Positions 34,698 through 47,400 are shown, counted from the stretch's first letter. The stretch: DNA of 64,000 bases from Dichotomocladium elegans (GCA_025716815.1 JAIXMN010000019.1:124001-188000), one strand, 5' to 3'. Numbers and translations: made by a program. The notes: a model not told the origin generated them from the sequence alone.

Positions 34698-36109
34698 TCA
34701 AGAAGAGCCGAGATTTTTTTCTTGGCCGCAAACATCACATGCGAGTAAAGAGGATTTGTTGAGCAAGGTACATTGAGAACATGTCCACCAGGAAACGGTG
34801 TCGACAGCTGTCCTTTCCGATAGGCATACAGTACATGCCAATACCAAATCATCGTTTTCAAAGGTACAGGACGCACACATCCACCCAGAGACCGTTGCAG
34901 TCATTTCTATCATACGCTTCTTCGAGAAGTCTGGGCTTTCATCTGAGCAACTTCTTCGCCGACGCCGTCGGTCTACTTTGATCTTTGTACAGTTATCGCT
35001 GCAGACGTCGTCGTCATCATCATCACTACTGATCAAAATTGCAGAGTCTGATGCTTTCTCGCCGGTGCTATTGCTAATATTGACAGAAGCACTGTTGCTA
35101 CCGACCTCGCTACCATGGCCGTCATCAATGTTACCGCTAATTGGTTGCTGTAAACTGCCACACCATTTCTGATCCTTGAGGCGTCGTTCTGCAGCATACG
35201 CAGCCATGCTACAAGGCCCAGAGGCTATTTCTCGAGCACTATCACTTTGAGCTCCGCCTAACCTGACTCCACCACAGGGAAGCATGATCTTCTGGATCTG
35301 TCGCCTTCGTTCCGCAGCTTTCAGGGCTTGGTGCTTAGCATTGATAGGTACCGTGCCACCGAGTTTGTATCCGTGGCCACCAGAAGGTGTGTATCCCGTA
35401 TACCCTGAGATGAGCAGTTCGTCAAGCTCATCATTCAATTCGTTTAGAAGCTCGTAAAATGTGGCGTCATGAGGTCCTCGCACTATGAGCAAACATGGAT
35501 ATCACAATTTTAAGCCGCATTCTCTACGCATAGAAATGATCTACTAGACATATATATATATGCATATAAAGGATTCATGTTACCAATATGAACAAGCCTA
35601 GTGTTGAAGGAAGTAAGAGATAAGCCCAAGGAATGATAACCATCAGGGAGGAATGAGAGGATAGTAAACATACTCATGAAGCATGGTCCCTAACAAGTCA
35701 TTGTACTCAAGAAAGACAGTATCGTCATAATGCGGTCGAAGTCGAATATTGATCCTGAAGCCCCGATTCACATTTGTCCCTGAATGACACCGGACGATCC
35801 CGCCCAAGGGGAAAAGTTATGAAGAGTGTTTGCAAGAATCACCTAGGGCAGCTGCACCAAAAATAGTCCTTACCTAGGAGATTTGGGTTTTTAGGAAAGA
35901 ATTCACAAAGCTGGGTTATTCTCCAGCCTCGTTTACGCATAATGGGTAGAACCTGATTACAGTCAGTGAGTCCAGCAGTAGATTTTTTTCGCTGTCTTCC
36001 ATCTAAAATCAATAAACTTTACCTGCGATGCTATCTTTTTGAGTAACTCAAGAGCCTCATTGGAATTTTTCTTCTTCAAAACCTTGAAATTTTGCACCGC
36101 ATTGTTCAT
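34698..36109 (-). CDS. WSS1: WLM-domain metalloprotease, Wss1/SPRTN-like
   Basis: DNA-dependent protease that clears SUMO-marked DNA-protein crosslinks in the nucleus. Five exons: 36109-36023, 35952-35874, 35779-35674, 35597-35584, 35482-34698 (356 residues). The WLM domain has VLPIMRKRGWRITQLCEFFP and FRINIRLRPHYDD. The zinc motif H90-E-L-V-H94 is followed by R-G-P-H-D, the family signature. A 14-nt microexon supplies part of Glu91 through the first base of Val96. C-terminal parts are a SUMO-interacting motif, AILISSDDDD (about 243-252), and two RanBP2-type zinc fingers with Cys at 298, 301, 312, 315 and 330, 333, 344, 347. It is divergent from ERG2 with a 468-bp shared upstream region. Confidence 0.92.
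35584..35597 (-). other. 14-nt microexon in WSS1 active site
   Basis: GCTTGTTCATATTG is flanked by an acceptor (ACACTAG) and a donor (GTAACA). Both phases match the neighbouring exons, and including it yields HELVHIVRGPHD, the expected active-site sequence. Confidence 0.85.
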
Positions 36110-36577
36110 TGACGTTTGCTCCTTTTTTGAGGTCACGTTTGGAGAAGGACAAGAAGCGTCCGGTGTGTCACCTTGAGATCTAGGTTGAACTTGATTCGTC
36201 TATTCCGCACCGGCATCCCCGTCCCGGACTCTCACACCGATTTTTTTTTTTTGAGCGCGGAATTTCCTAACTCTAATTCCTAATTTCATATGAACCCTAT
36301 CTGATTGAAAATTTAGATAGTATATTATATATAGGTAGAAAAATAGATAGAAAGATGGGCAGGAAGACAGAGAGACAGAGAGACAGAGATGTATATAGAC
36401 GTACCCTTGAAAAAATGGCGAAGTATGGCAATGGCATCCGGCAAGTCAATAAAACCGAGCGCGGGAAGGAAATAGGGGATGGCTGTCCCCTTTTTTCAAT
36501 CCCGCTTATTTATTTTTGGTAGCCACCCATTTCTGTTACCTCTTTGCAGCTCTTCTTTTCTTTCATCTGTCACAGCC
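36110..36577. promoter_or_regulatory. shared WSS1/ERG2 divergent promoter region
   Basis: 468 bp between the two divergent start codons. It contains a poly-T run (36,241-36,252) and a TATTTATTTTT motif near 36,507 upstream of ERG2. Whether the promoter is bidirectional is inferred from layout. Confidence 0.5.
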
Positions 36578-37345
36578 ATGACCACCAAGAACTCGTGTGC
36601 GCTCCAGAGCAGTTGTTGTGGCTCAAAGTTACTGCGTTTCTTCTTCATCCTGTCTCTCTTAGCTGCCCTCTTTGTCGGATTCGATCAAGTCAAGGAACGA
36701 TTTTATCTGTTTGATCAGAACGTGCTTCAGGCTGTCGCGAAGCGCAACATCGAAAAATACTCGAATGACAGCCATGCGCTCATCACCAATATCGCTGCCG
36801 ATCTCGAGCGTGAATATCCTGGTCATATCCAGTTGAAGGAGGAATGGGTGTTTAACAACGCTGGTGGCGCCATGGGTTCGATGTGGATCATTCATGGATC
36901 GCTCACCGAGTATGTCATCATCTTTGGCACTCCTGTTGGTACCGAAGGTCATACTGGTCGTTACTTTGCCGACGATTACTTTATCATTCTTGAGGGTGAG
37001 CAGTGGGCCTATGCTGCTGGTGAACTGAAGCGCGAGGTAAGAAGAAAAAGGACGCGATTGCAGAGCGCGACCGAGAAATGCCTTTTTGTCTCATGTTGAC
37101 GTTGGTGACTGGAATAGGTCTACAAGCCCGGCGAGATGCATCATTTGCCAAGAGGTCACAGCCAGCAATACAAGATCCCTGAACATGCCTGGGCTCTGGA
37201 ATATGCTCGCGGTTGGATTCCTTTGATGCTTCCATTTGGTGTCTTTGACACCATCTTCTCGACAGTTGATTTTGTCACCTTCTATAACACCTTCCGTCTT
37301 TATGGCACGGCCATCATCAAGGAATTGCTCCAGGGCAAGATCTAG
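36578..37345 (+). CDS. ERG2: C-8 sterol isomerase (ERG2 / sigma-1 receptor family)
   Basis: Moves the delta-8 double bond to delta-7 in ergosterol synthesis, in the ER membrane. Two exons, 36578-37036 and 37118-37345 (228 residues; yeast Erg2 is about 220). A single N-terminal membrane anchor, LRFFFILSLLAALFVGF, is followed by the family body: NNAGGAMGSMWIIHGS, EYVIIFGTPVGTEGHTGR, DDYFIILEGEQWAY, PGEMHHLPRG with the conserved His pair, and EYARGWIPLMLPFG. ATG 36578 is preferred over the in-frame upstream one because it gives the usual short cytosolic N-terminus. Complete. Confidence 0.95.
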
Positions 37346-38759
37346 AGACTGTTATCGCCTTACGGTCCTTCTCTCGTCCCGAAGAAAGTAAATCTAATCT
37401 ATCATTTGCACTAGTATTTCTTACTATCTTAGCAAATGCATTCCCCCTAATAATTTCACCTATTTCGTGGCACTATCGATAAACTATCAAATGGCTATGA
37501 CAGTGCTCTTTTCGGTTTTAATATGACTGTATACAAATCCGCATATCCGGAAGCAAGATGGCGGTAAAGACGCGATTCCACATCAAAGAAGGTGGCACAG
37601 GCCGAATTTGGTGTGGATAGAATCGAAGTATACCGTCGTCTCGTACACGCTATCGTCCAGGATGCATCGTCTTGCACTGCCCGGCTACACATGTTGTTTT
37701 TATTTTATTGCGCAAGTCTTCATTTCACACCGCTTATGGCCGGTTACGTTGACGCAGGAAAAGAGGCATGAATACGAGCACGTATTTATTGAAAACGCTA
37801 TATTCCATCGCCGATGTGCAAAGTGTGAAGAATATTCTACAGTCTGCAGCAAGGCACAGTCGCCGTGGTAGCTCGACTAGAATGATAGCATTACTAAAAT
37901 GGAGGAATGGGTGCAACAGAAACACTCCTACTTAGCAATGCTCGGCAAGCAAATAATTGCGGGCTGAGCTTTAATCTGTTCTTGGGGGATCAGTCCCGCG
38001 AAATCAGAAGAATGCCCAAGAACCATCAGTAGATATGACTTATCCTAGCGCTTCCCTTTAATCTTATAGCTTATATATTTTTATAAAACAAGAGGTTGCA
38101 TGGATATGTTGGAGCACAAAAGAGACGGGTTGGTAAGTTCATTCCATTTCACAGTTATTAATCTTAAACACCGAAATTTCCTACAGTGTTCATTATTGGG
38201 GGGTCGTCGGACGATTCCTGATTTGCGATCAAATTTGCGCCTTCTGTGCCTTTCACCGTATGAAAAGTTTCCACAGCTCGGGGGTTGGTGGATCTAAGTA
38301 CGCCTGTAACAAGGAAAGGGTGAGTTGATGGCTTGAGCAAGTTCAAGGAAAAGATACGTTCCCTGGTGGTACGAAATGACGCAATAAGCTTTCTCCTGCC
38401 ACACTTTATTTTTACTTTGCATGAAAGAGAGGAACAATGGGTGGTAGACCAGGTGGCATACAATATTCTTTCCATGTACAATGGTTATGGACTACGCCAT
38501 GGGAGTGAACGGTAACACTCATAAATATTTGCGGGCGGAGGACTTAATGAGTTGTGTTGCAATGTACACAAAAGTAGATTCCCGAGTAAAACAGGGCGCA
38601 GTCCGAAAAGGGATAGAATGAGAAAGCGAAGGAAGGGTGCTGGAGAAAGAGCAAAGCCTTCCAGTTGTATAAATACTTTGTATCAAATGAATCTCCCCTT
38701 CCCTCCACGTTGTCCCGTTGTTCCTTCTTTCCGCACCTAAGCATCAAACAGACACCGAA
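37346..38759. other. intergenic, no gene seen
   Basis: Only short incoherent frames. A TATA-like motif (TATAAATAC at 38,667-38,675) precedes the next gene. Confidence 0.5.
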
Positions 38760-40269
38760 ATGGATGGGCTTAACCGCAGCCCACTTTTCAAAACAAAGTT
38801 TTCGACAGCCTTCATCGTCCTTGTCACAATCGAAGCTGTAGTGCTCTGTATTCTCGAAGGCTTAGTTGTTAAGAATCATCTTGCGCTTGTCAGTAACTGC
38901 AATTTGGACCTCAACGGACAAGGTTTACAGGTGTACCAACAAGAGGGGGTCGAGCCATGTGTTTTCTAAACATGGTTACTCTAGGCGTCAGCGAATCCGA
39001 TTTGATTTACCACTCACTCTTTATTGTGGCTCAAGTGTTTCAAGTGATCCTTTGCATTGACGCACTCTATAACCGTAACACAGGTATGATCGATCGCTAT
39101 AAATACATCACCTCCATCATCGCTCTCATTTTCCTTTCAACACATAAGCGCAGCTGATCACGCTCATCGCCTTTGGTCTACTTGTTGTTGTGTATGTAGC
39201 CTCATATGATGCTTCATGCTAGTTGATTCATCGCCTTTTGGTAGGTATGGCGGTATTCAGCTCCAGCAGCACATGATTCTCGAAGATGTCGGATGGTATG
39301 AAGGGCTAGGGGCCTTCTGTCTACGCACTGAAGGCTCACCTCTATTTTCTCTAGTGGTGCTGAACGTCTTTGGGATCCCATTGATCCGCGGTGGCCAGAC
39401 ACACCGCTTGGACAAGCCACTGCCATCCAGTATTTTCGTAGCAGGATGCGGCCATTAGAATTCGCCATCATCGCTCTAATCCCGGCCTTCTTTTTGGTGA
39501 TCATTTTTATTGGATGGCGACTCCGAAAAGAATTTGCATGGGACAACTACAAGACGTTCTCTGCCGATATTCGGTACTTGTAAAAAAAGGAAGGAGATGA
39601 TCGACACTCAGCTCATCTATATTTGTTTGCATCAGCGTGCGGAATGCTTTAATTGCTTCGAGCACGTTGCTGACCCTTCTCAAACTCGACTTTTATTTTG
39701 TGTTTTCCTTTGCTGCCCAACTCATCCCATCCCAAAAACTCGCATACGAGGAAACCATCACCGAGACGGTTCTTGTGTTTGTACTGGGCGCATTACTCCT
39801 AGGTTTTGCGATCCTCGGTGTCTATCGCGAAAACATTTATTTAATGGGTCTATTCATCGTCGCCGGAACCATGGCTGTTGCGTACCTGTTCTTTCGCTTG
39901 GCCACCATTGCAACGCCGCACGACACAGCGGCAGATCCATACCAGTTCACGCGTAACTTCCTCATCTTTACAGTTGTTGTCGCCGCATTCTTACTCTTAT
40001 TAACCATCGGTGCGGCGATAAGGTGCTTTTGGTACCTTAAGAATGGAGTCCGTGTCTATGCCATTAAAGCGGCAAAGAACGCTAATCCAGACGAACATAT
40101 GGGTGTCATTGATTATATATCAGAAGAGGAATTCGATATGTCCAGGCGAGAAGAGTATGCTGTTGGATCGAATGAGGCAAGCAAGATCCTCCTAGAAGAT
40201 GAAGTAGAGCCATCATCACGCGAACAGAAGGCGTCCCGTAGTAGTGAATGGGCCATTGCCCAAAATTAA
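38760..40269 (+). CDS. UPF0658-type Golgi membrane protein
   Basis: Six exons: 38760-38922, 38985-39083, 39149-39191, 39245-39295, 39355-39573, 39636-40269 (402 residues); exons 3 and 4 are only 43 and 51 nt. About eight hydrophobic segments, for example [54 protein letters not shown] and [19 protein letters not shown]. Family-like motifs are [46 protein letters not shown] and [14 protein letters not shown]. The C-terminal tail is acidic and cytosolic. Close fungal relatives are annotated as Golgi proteins of unknown function. The first intron has a weak GTTTAC donor, but the reading frame across it is convincing. Confidence 0.85.
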
Positions 40270-40704
40270 AGACACGTGCCACCTAATTCAGAAATCACAA
40301 TATTAGAAGTCACATTTGCCGTGCGATCTTTTGCGCATGTCGTATACACACACTTTCATCACTGAAATGAGCTGCAATGGGCAGACTTACGTCGGTGCCC
40401 ATAGTTGCTCCTGAGCCTATGGACGATATATGCCATTGATGAAAAAATATATTTTTCTCAATTTCTTTGTTCCTACACATAATATCTGCGCATATAGTCT
40501 ATCATGCAACAGTAATTCTGAGCTTAACGAAGCACGTATCCCCAGGCAAAGTATATAGCCATTCTTATGAAAGGAAGCAGATTCAATGCGCAGCTATACA
40601 GCTTACATTGACCAAGGTAAGGTCAGACTTTTTACACTGATATCTGAGAATGTTTTGAGAACATCTGTTGCATCAAAACAGCCATGAATACATCTCCATT
40701 CAGC
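40270..40704. other. no gene seen
   Basis: 3' flank of the Golgi protein gene; nothing recognised. Confidence 0.5.
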
Positions 40705-41031
40705 TTAACACTGGAGGTTGGAATATGAAACACTAATGTTAGCGTTTTTAGGAAACGTAGAGCTAATGGTAGTTTTGTATATTCTTGATGAAGAGCGTAT
40801 GGGTCTTATCATAGGCTGCTTTGATACGTGGCCGTTCTTCATGTGCTTCGTGACCCCATCGCTGACCAAAAACATGGTAGACCGCGAACGGCGTATAGAT
40901 GAATTGAGACAAGCTTTAAGATCTCGGTTCCACAACCGGCATATAGGACCGTGCTCTTCCCTGTTGCAATCTATGCAGCTTTCACTTGTGCATCGATAGA
41001 TAACGATGAATTCAGAGCAAATAATCAACAA
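40705..41031 (-). pseudogene. second Fanzor/TnpB-like fragment (C-terminal end only)
   Basis: The minus-strand frame contains SCIDCNREEHGPICRLWNRDLKACLN-type sequence (near 40,900-40,980). A Cys-x-x-Cys plus a further Cys precede RLWNRDL--LN, the RuvC-III motif seen in the relic at 9.3 kb. The rest of the protein is missing. An inverted copy of the terminal motif lies at 41,537-41,547 on the side where the 5' end of such an element would be. Confidence 0.65.
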
Positions 41032-41232
41032 TGAAAACCTTTGTTCGAAAGCGCGGGCTGATAAAGGTCACGGTTCTCTATAAATAATGGAGATTCTGAG
41101 CGAGGAGCTTTCTTTATCCACTCCACCGCTTCCTTCTCCTTGGCTTTTACCGGATTGAATCTCTGTCTCATTTCTTACTAAAATTTAACATCCACTGATA
41201 TATGTAGGTGGACTGATCTTACTTGAACTCAA

Positions 41233-41484
41233 ATGCCACGGAAGAGAGGAGATATAGTCATCCTTGCACTCCTTCTGTGTTTACTTTCTACATCCTCTAG
41301 CCCGCATTCTGCTCCTTTCCTGCTGCCTCCGTTGTACCCACTTCAGCCTTTTTCCTCCACCCCTCCGCGCTGCAGGTGTGATTCTCCTGTCACTGCTGGA
41401 CCTCCTCCTCCTTCTCTTCCTTCTTTGAATGTCTGCTCCTGGTTATTTCCAGGACACCCATACTGTTCTTTGGAGGCGAGATAA
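41233..41484 (+). CDS. candidate small secreted Pro-rich protein
   Basis: 83 residues. The N-terminus MPRKRGDIVILALLLCLLSTSSS fits a signal peptide. The remainder is Pro/Ser-rich with four Cys (PRCRC, NVC, PYC). TATA-like TCTATAAATAATGG at 41,078-41,091 and a pyrimidine-rich leader precede it. No family recognised; expression is not established. Confidence 0.35.
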   Translation: MPRKRGDIVILALLLCLLSTSSSPHSAPFLLPPLYPLQPFSSTPPRCRCDSPVTAGPPPPSLPSLNVCSWLFPGHPYCSLEAR

Positions 41485-43182
41485 GGTGTATGAGGAAGGG
41501 TTATAATTTCCATTGGCTAAAGAATTTCAATCCATCGATGCGAAATCTTTTTTTGAAAATAAATATTTTATTAGTATACCCACCTCCAGAATATCCATGG
41601 GTAAGTCGCGGGTTTATTGTGCCGAGCAATTATCTTAAGTTATTTCCATAAATAATAAAGATGGGATTAGGATACGTAAACATGCTGGCAGATTGTCAAG
41701 CTCGATTATCGCTGTACAGTTCAGTACAGTACCGGAATGTTTGCTATCTTTTCTACGCCGAAATATATTTGTTAAGCTGCGTTTTAGATAGTTGATAGCT
41801 CTCTTGTTATGTTCTCAAATATTGGGATGAAGAGATCGAAACGAGCAGCGTCGATGGAGCTAGTGGATTCCGGCTGTAAATCTTGTCTGAGGAACCTATT
41901 TTTACTATCGTTAATTTTTATCCTTAATAAGGGAACAAGCCGCTGTTCCTCATGGATAGAAGGGTTATTATGTAACAGGGCCTAGCATTAAATTTACTTC
42001 TCATGGCACTCAATCACATCTCGTTGTAGTGGGAGTACCAGTCCTGAAATACACTTATCCTGCACATGTGCATGAAGACTTGCTGGTTTCAAACTAATCT
42101 TATTTTTTTTACAACGTATTAACGATATATATGTGTGTGTTATATTATGTATCCCTTCGCTCAGGGGTCATCTGACCAAGATTACTTTTGCAACGATCCA
42201 ATGGAAGGTCAAGCAACTTAAACATAGTGCACGTCCTTACTATCAATGGCGCAATTCTGCTTATCAGAAACAAAAAAAAGAAATGGAGAAAATGTTCGTC
42301 CTTTTGCGACGCACTTTTCTGTCCATGCGCCGTTTGCCTTGGCTACTACTACACGCCGATGTTTCTGGATCGCCGAATGTGGGCTTTATTGTAATGTAAA
42401 GAAAATAATTCTTCAGCCAAGATAGCCTTCGTTTAGTATATGTATCAGCTTTAAACTAGATTTAATATCACGTGGCGAATCAGCTGCACTTTGAGTCACG
42501 GTTCTTTCTGTTTCACTCCTTTTTTGAGTCATCTTTGATCGACCAACGTTGATAATATAACAACAGAGATAATGTTTCTTGATTTCTCTGTGTATGTAAT
42601 TGCTGACGACTTTAGTAGGAGATGTGAGGGTCATATCGGTGAGTGATGAAGGGATGAGAGGGGAGAGAGAGAGAGAGAGAGGGAGAGAGAGAGAGAGAGA
42701 GGGAGAGGGAGAGACGGAGGGAGAGACGGAGAGAGGAGCTACATGCTGACTTGCTCGCTTGGCCATAAAATTAGCCGCTCATAATAATAAAGCAACCAGC
42801 AGCATGGAAAAATGTGTGCGACATGTCGAAGGAAAGGATACCGCATGTACGACTCATCCTGGTCCCAAACAGTTCCATAGAAAGGAAGAAACGCTGAATG
42901 CGGCAAGCAATAGTGTCAAAGTAATTTCAGTGGTGATAAACCAGGGTCGTTCATCCACCGCGTCGAGATGACTACAAACCAATCGTTCCTTGGAAATTAT
43001 GCTGAGCCGGAAAAAAAGGGCTCTTCAGATCGTATTGTCGAATAGAAATCAGAACTGGTCATAGCCCGTATGAGCCAATCAGAGAAGATGTCATGCTATC
43101 GGTATTTCAACGTAGTCTGCACTTCGCCCGATTAAGGAAGTATTCCACTTTGTCTCTTTTCGTTTTCCTTTTTGCTTACGAC
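41485..43182. other. intergenic with inverted terminal-motif copy and GA-rich microsatellite
   Basis: Contains repeat copy 4 (ATCCATCGATGCGAAATC, 41,530-41,547, followed by an AAATAAATA stretch) and the GA-rich tract at 42,661-42,735. Short frames near 42,140-42,400 are not supported. Confidence 0.5.
42661..42735 (+). repeat. GA-rich microsatellite
   Basis: Interrupted (GA)n / GGGAGA repeats, directly visible. Confidence 0.9.
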
Positions 43183-43773
43183 ATGGTTCCTTTATACGAT
43201 AACGTTTCCAACCATACGTTGACTCCTTCTTCCTTGGATACTGAATATCTTGATTCTCAGGCAACTCCAAGATCAATCACTCCATCATTATCAGTCACTC
43301 AAGCGCAGCACGATGACATGGTTTTCACTGTTGAGGAAGAAAGCCATGACGAGAGCGACTCTTCGATATCAGACAGCCAAGAAGCATCTTTAACAACTGA
43401 TGACGACGAGGATGAGGATGATGAGGATGATGTTGATGAACTATTACTGCCAGAACCTCCTCTAGCTCTTCAGACCGGCAATCGCGGGCCATTACCCTTG
43501 CAGTCCTATCATACACGATTACACAGAGAGTATAGCCACAAGCGACCCAGCTCTCGCTGGTTGCGTCTACAGGAAGTCCACCGTCTCGGAATGCTGAAGC
43601 GTCGAATTTATGATCTTCAAGCCCGCAACGGGGAATTGAAGCACAAGGTATCCACACTCCAAGTCCAGCGCGACGCTGTGGCCCTCCAGGAACTGCAGGA
43701 TCGTGAACGACTTCGTCAGCTGGAAGAGCAACTGGCTGCCCTCCGCCATTCATTGAACCCTGTTCGTCCATAG
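43183..43773 (+). CDS. acidic protein with C-terminal coiled coil
   Basis: 196 residues from ATG 43183, chosen because the sequence before it (from 43,093) reads as leader behind a pyrimidine-rich tract. The first half is Ser/Thr-rich with a run of Asp/Glu (DDDEDEDDEDDVDE, about 85-98). The C-terminal 60 residues form a heptad-rich coiled coil (LKRRIYDLQARNGELKHK; RERLRQLEEQLAALRH). No basic DNA-binding region precedes it, so it is not a standard bZIP. Partner-binding or scaffold roles are only inferred. Confidence 0.65.
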   Translation: MVPLYDNVSNHTLTPSSLDTEYLDSQATPRSITPSLSVTQAQHDDMVFTVEEESHDESDSSISDSQEASLTTDDDEDEDDEDDVDELLLPEPPLALQTGNRGPLPLQSYHTRLHREYSHKRPSSRWLRLQEVHRLGMLKRRIYDLQARNGELKHKVSTLQVQRDAVALQELQDRERLRQLEEQLAALRHSLNPVRP

Positions 43774-44418
43774 TATTTTTTTTCCTGTCTAAGGACCCCT
43801 ATATACCATGCCTATACGCAATCTATCCGATGTCCATTTCCTCTTTTTTGCAACCCGCCTCCTCCTCACTCGATGCCCATCTATGATCATTGCGTCCTCT
43901 CGCTCGCTCTCCTGAACTTGTTTCGTCCTCTGCCAACCCTCCTTTCCACGTTATTAATTGCCAATGCGGTCATTGACAATAAAGCAACTTTTATCGATAA
44001 TGAACAAAAAAAGGTATTTAATATGCTCTATCTTAATTCTTCTAGCAGCACATGTATGGGAGCGAGGTGGATACACGCGTCCGTATGAATGTAAGTGTGT
44101 GCCCCCTGGCGTAATTCCTGTTCATTGCCTTGCTATCTGCTGCCGCTACAGCAGAACCGCCATCAACCTCATCAACAGATCATGCCCCTCCCCATCATGA
44201 TCTGTCGCCTCCATTGTAACTTACGGGAATTATTATTAGCGGTGGATTAAAAAAAAACAAAGCGCCCAACCATTGCAAACCGAGAAAGCAGGGGCTGACA
44301 TCGGAAGCAACTCCGCGCACTCTTGCTGCCAATATCATTAGCATTATTCTGCACCTGCGCAATCTTTACCGGTAGCACCTTTTTTCTCTTCTTTCTCAAA
44401 TACCCCTTTGACTCTCAA
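43774..44418. other. intergenic, no gene seen
   Basis: Pyrimidine-rich stretch at 44,380-44,415 is likely the leader of the next gene. Confidence 0.5.
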
Positions 44419-47400
44419 GATGACATTCTCCAGTAACGACGCTGGAACTACCGCAGCCCATTCCCCTTCCGACCGTATGCTCCTTCAGAAAGCTTTCAAC
44501 AAGTAATACCCTGTTTCAGGAAGCCAGGCTGAGGCTGAGATCCGCCCCATGGTTTTATATAGATATCAAAATAAACCGAAGCAAAGAATTGACGTCCTAA
44601 AGCGTCATCTCCTTCCATTACTCAAGCTACAACACTCACCTAAACAGCCTTATCATGAGGAACACTGGAATAAAATCACTCACCCCACGCCAACCACGTC
44701 TCCGGATGCCACGGCTAAAGCCAATTTATCTGGCCGGAACGACAGCCGCCAGATGCTTTTACGATGGTAAAAAAAAAGTTCAAGCAATATCCGAAATATT
44801 TGTTCCCGTCACTGCCCTCCTTTCTTTCACTCCCTGTGAAGCTAATAACACAATTGCATATCATTATACATATCTATGTCCATAGGTGGAAAGCTCTTTT
44901 GAATGGCGTACAATGCATCAGCAACACAGAACGGTGTATTTATCTCGAGTGCATCTTAGAAATTATGAAAAGGTATGCCATTTCATCAATCACATGGGAT
45001 AAATTTACTCCCTTCCAATGTTGTCAGAAGTTGTTGGACCCTGATAGACGTATACCTTATGTGTACAGGCATGAATTTCTGGATGACGGTACGAGAAAGA
45101 GAGAGCTTAAAGTTTCATTTCATTATTTTCACACACAACACAGATAGAACACCAGCAATGCACTTTGATGACTGGTTTAAGGAGAAGCCGTCGGATGAAT
45201 ACCGAGATTGCCTCATCACAACGCTCCGATACGCAAATACAAAGTTGAACCAAAAATCAATCTACTCAAATATCATCCTGTTCTCTGCCGGAGTACTAGG
45301 TGAGATGCATGGACTTGTCCTCGTGTTCGTTTATTCATGACCACATGTGATCAAGCTCTCTGCTTCTTCAAAGTACCTGGGGTTGCTCGTGCTCTATTAC
45401 GCCTTCTTCCCGTTAAACCATCTGATATCAAATGGATACGGTCAGAAATGGGTCTTACTCACAATATCTTGTAAAGCAAAGGTTTTATCGGCAACCAAAG
45501 TTTCTGAGCTCACATGGAGTTGTAGATGCGAACCCAAGGATTCAGGGGCATCTCATCTATCAACGTTTCGAGCCGTATTTCCGATGCATCTACAAGGACT
45601 CATGACTTCAGACATCCACCAACATTGGCAAAAGTTCGAAAATGGCAAGTTTGCCCAGGAGAGCTGTACATTTACCGAGTGCAATTTTCCTATATCACTG
45701 ACTGGTAATTGGACACGTCGGTATGTTCCACCCTAATATACTCATGTTTGGTTACTCATCAGCGCTTATATATGTCTATGTTTGTCTGTGTTCATGTAAA
45801 TGTCTTAGCTGGAAGAGCGACGATAGCGAACTTTTCTTTCTATTCTATCAGAGTTACCATGCAACACTTGCTAACTATGTAGCTGAAACTTCATCTATGG
45901 TGATCAACAAGCGAAACGCCGTCCTCGCTACTTTGCCTGGTTATCTTTATCTCGCTGCGTACTATGCGCGGAAAACATGCTTACTGCTTCACAGCCGTCA
46001 ATTAGATTCGGTAACTACGAATGCTATTACAATGTCATCATCGCCCCCACCTGAAAGTCAGTGTCACACATCGTTTCCTATCATGCAATGTGAAGTTGAC
46101 AAGATATCTCCTCCAAAAGCACACCAACATGGGAAGACCCAGGCCCTGGATTCCGCGATATCCCGATACGGACAATGCACCATTGCGTGCATTACCACCT
46201 CCAACTCACGGGGATTATATAATGATATGATTAATATTTGGCTACGCGTGGCTATCAAGCGGACAAGTCTTACTTCAGCGGAAAGTGTGTTCTGTATGTT
46301 ACATGGATGGAGGAAACAGAGAAAATATGAAATAGCACTGATGCGATCTTTACTACAAGGCCTTATTGACTTCATCGAGATAGTCCTTGTCAAACTTCAA
46401 CAGTAGGTGGCTCTTTCTTTTCCCCGTGTTTAGGTCCAACTACAGTATTGTTCTATACATAACATGACTGTCGATTGCATTGGGAACAAGGCATCAAAAG
46501 CAATGCACGGTTATTCCTTCCTTTCCGCCAGTCGACGTTCCTTTTCTTCTGCATACACTGCATCTCATCCTTGCCAGATCCGACCACGCCGTGAGCCTGA
46601 TGCGGGCCCTAGCCTTTGTTTATATGAATTTTGATTTCCTGACATCCCGCCCCGTATGGCTTGATATGCTATGCAACCATATTCTGCTTGATACTTTTGT
46701 TTTCGAGCGTTTGCTAATGCACTGGAGCCGCCATGTCCGTTCATTCTTTTACCGCTGTCTGCTTTGGCGAGTCGGCAGAACATGGAGGCAAACAAATGTC
46801 AACTGGGCCATCCATGTAAGCAATGGGCGCGCTTTGGTAAGGACCTGTGATTGCATCAAATGCTTGGAGGCCTGGGGTGAGGATAGTTCAGGTACGTACG
46901 CATGTCCAAGGGGAATGCATGCTTATGGATATGCTATGGAAAGAGAAATGTCAGGTCGCACTTTATAAACCTTTTACTTTCGGAAAAAAAGAAATATCTC
47001 TGCTCGCGAGCCATGTCGAAGTTCAGCCGTCAGCGGAAACAAAGAGTAATCCTGTTTTTGAACGTTATTCATTGTAAGAATTTAATATAGCGCAGCAAGA
47101 AATCTCTTTCTAAATATCTGCTATGATAGGATGGTTCATATTCTCCTAGAGACCTTGATTGGTTCCTTTTACCAACAGCTCCAGAACATAGAACAACAAG
47201 GGAGTTGGGATCTGGGAAGTAAACAAAAAGAAGAACAACAGGAGCCTATGCATGCCATAGGTCGCTTTATATCGCAACGGATTCGGTTCTCGAGCGCGTC
47301 GTTGTCGGCGACACCACCATCACCGTCATTCCCAACGCCAGTGGCCCTGTCGCAAAGCCGTTCCTTTAGCACGCACTGCATTGGGAACAAGTCTTCTCTT

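Noticed and set aside
43183..43773. bZIP transcription factor call for the coiled-coil protein
   Set aside because: No N-x-x-A-x-x-(S/F)-R basic region precedes the heptads.
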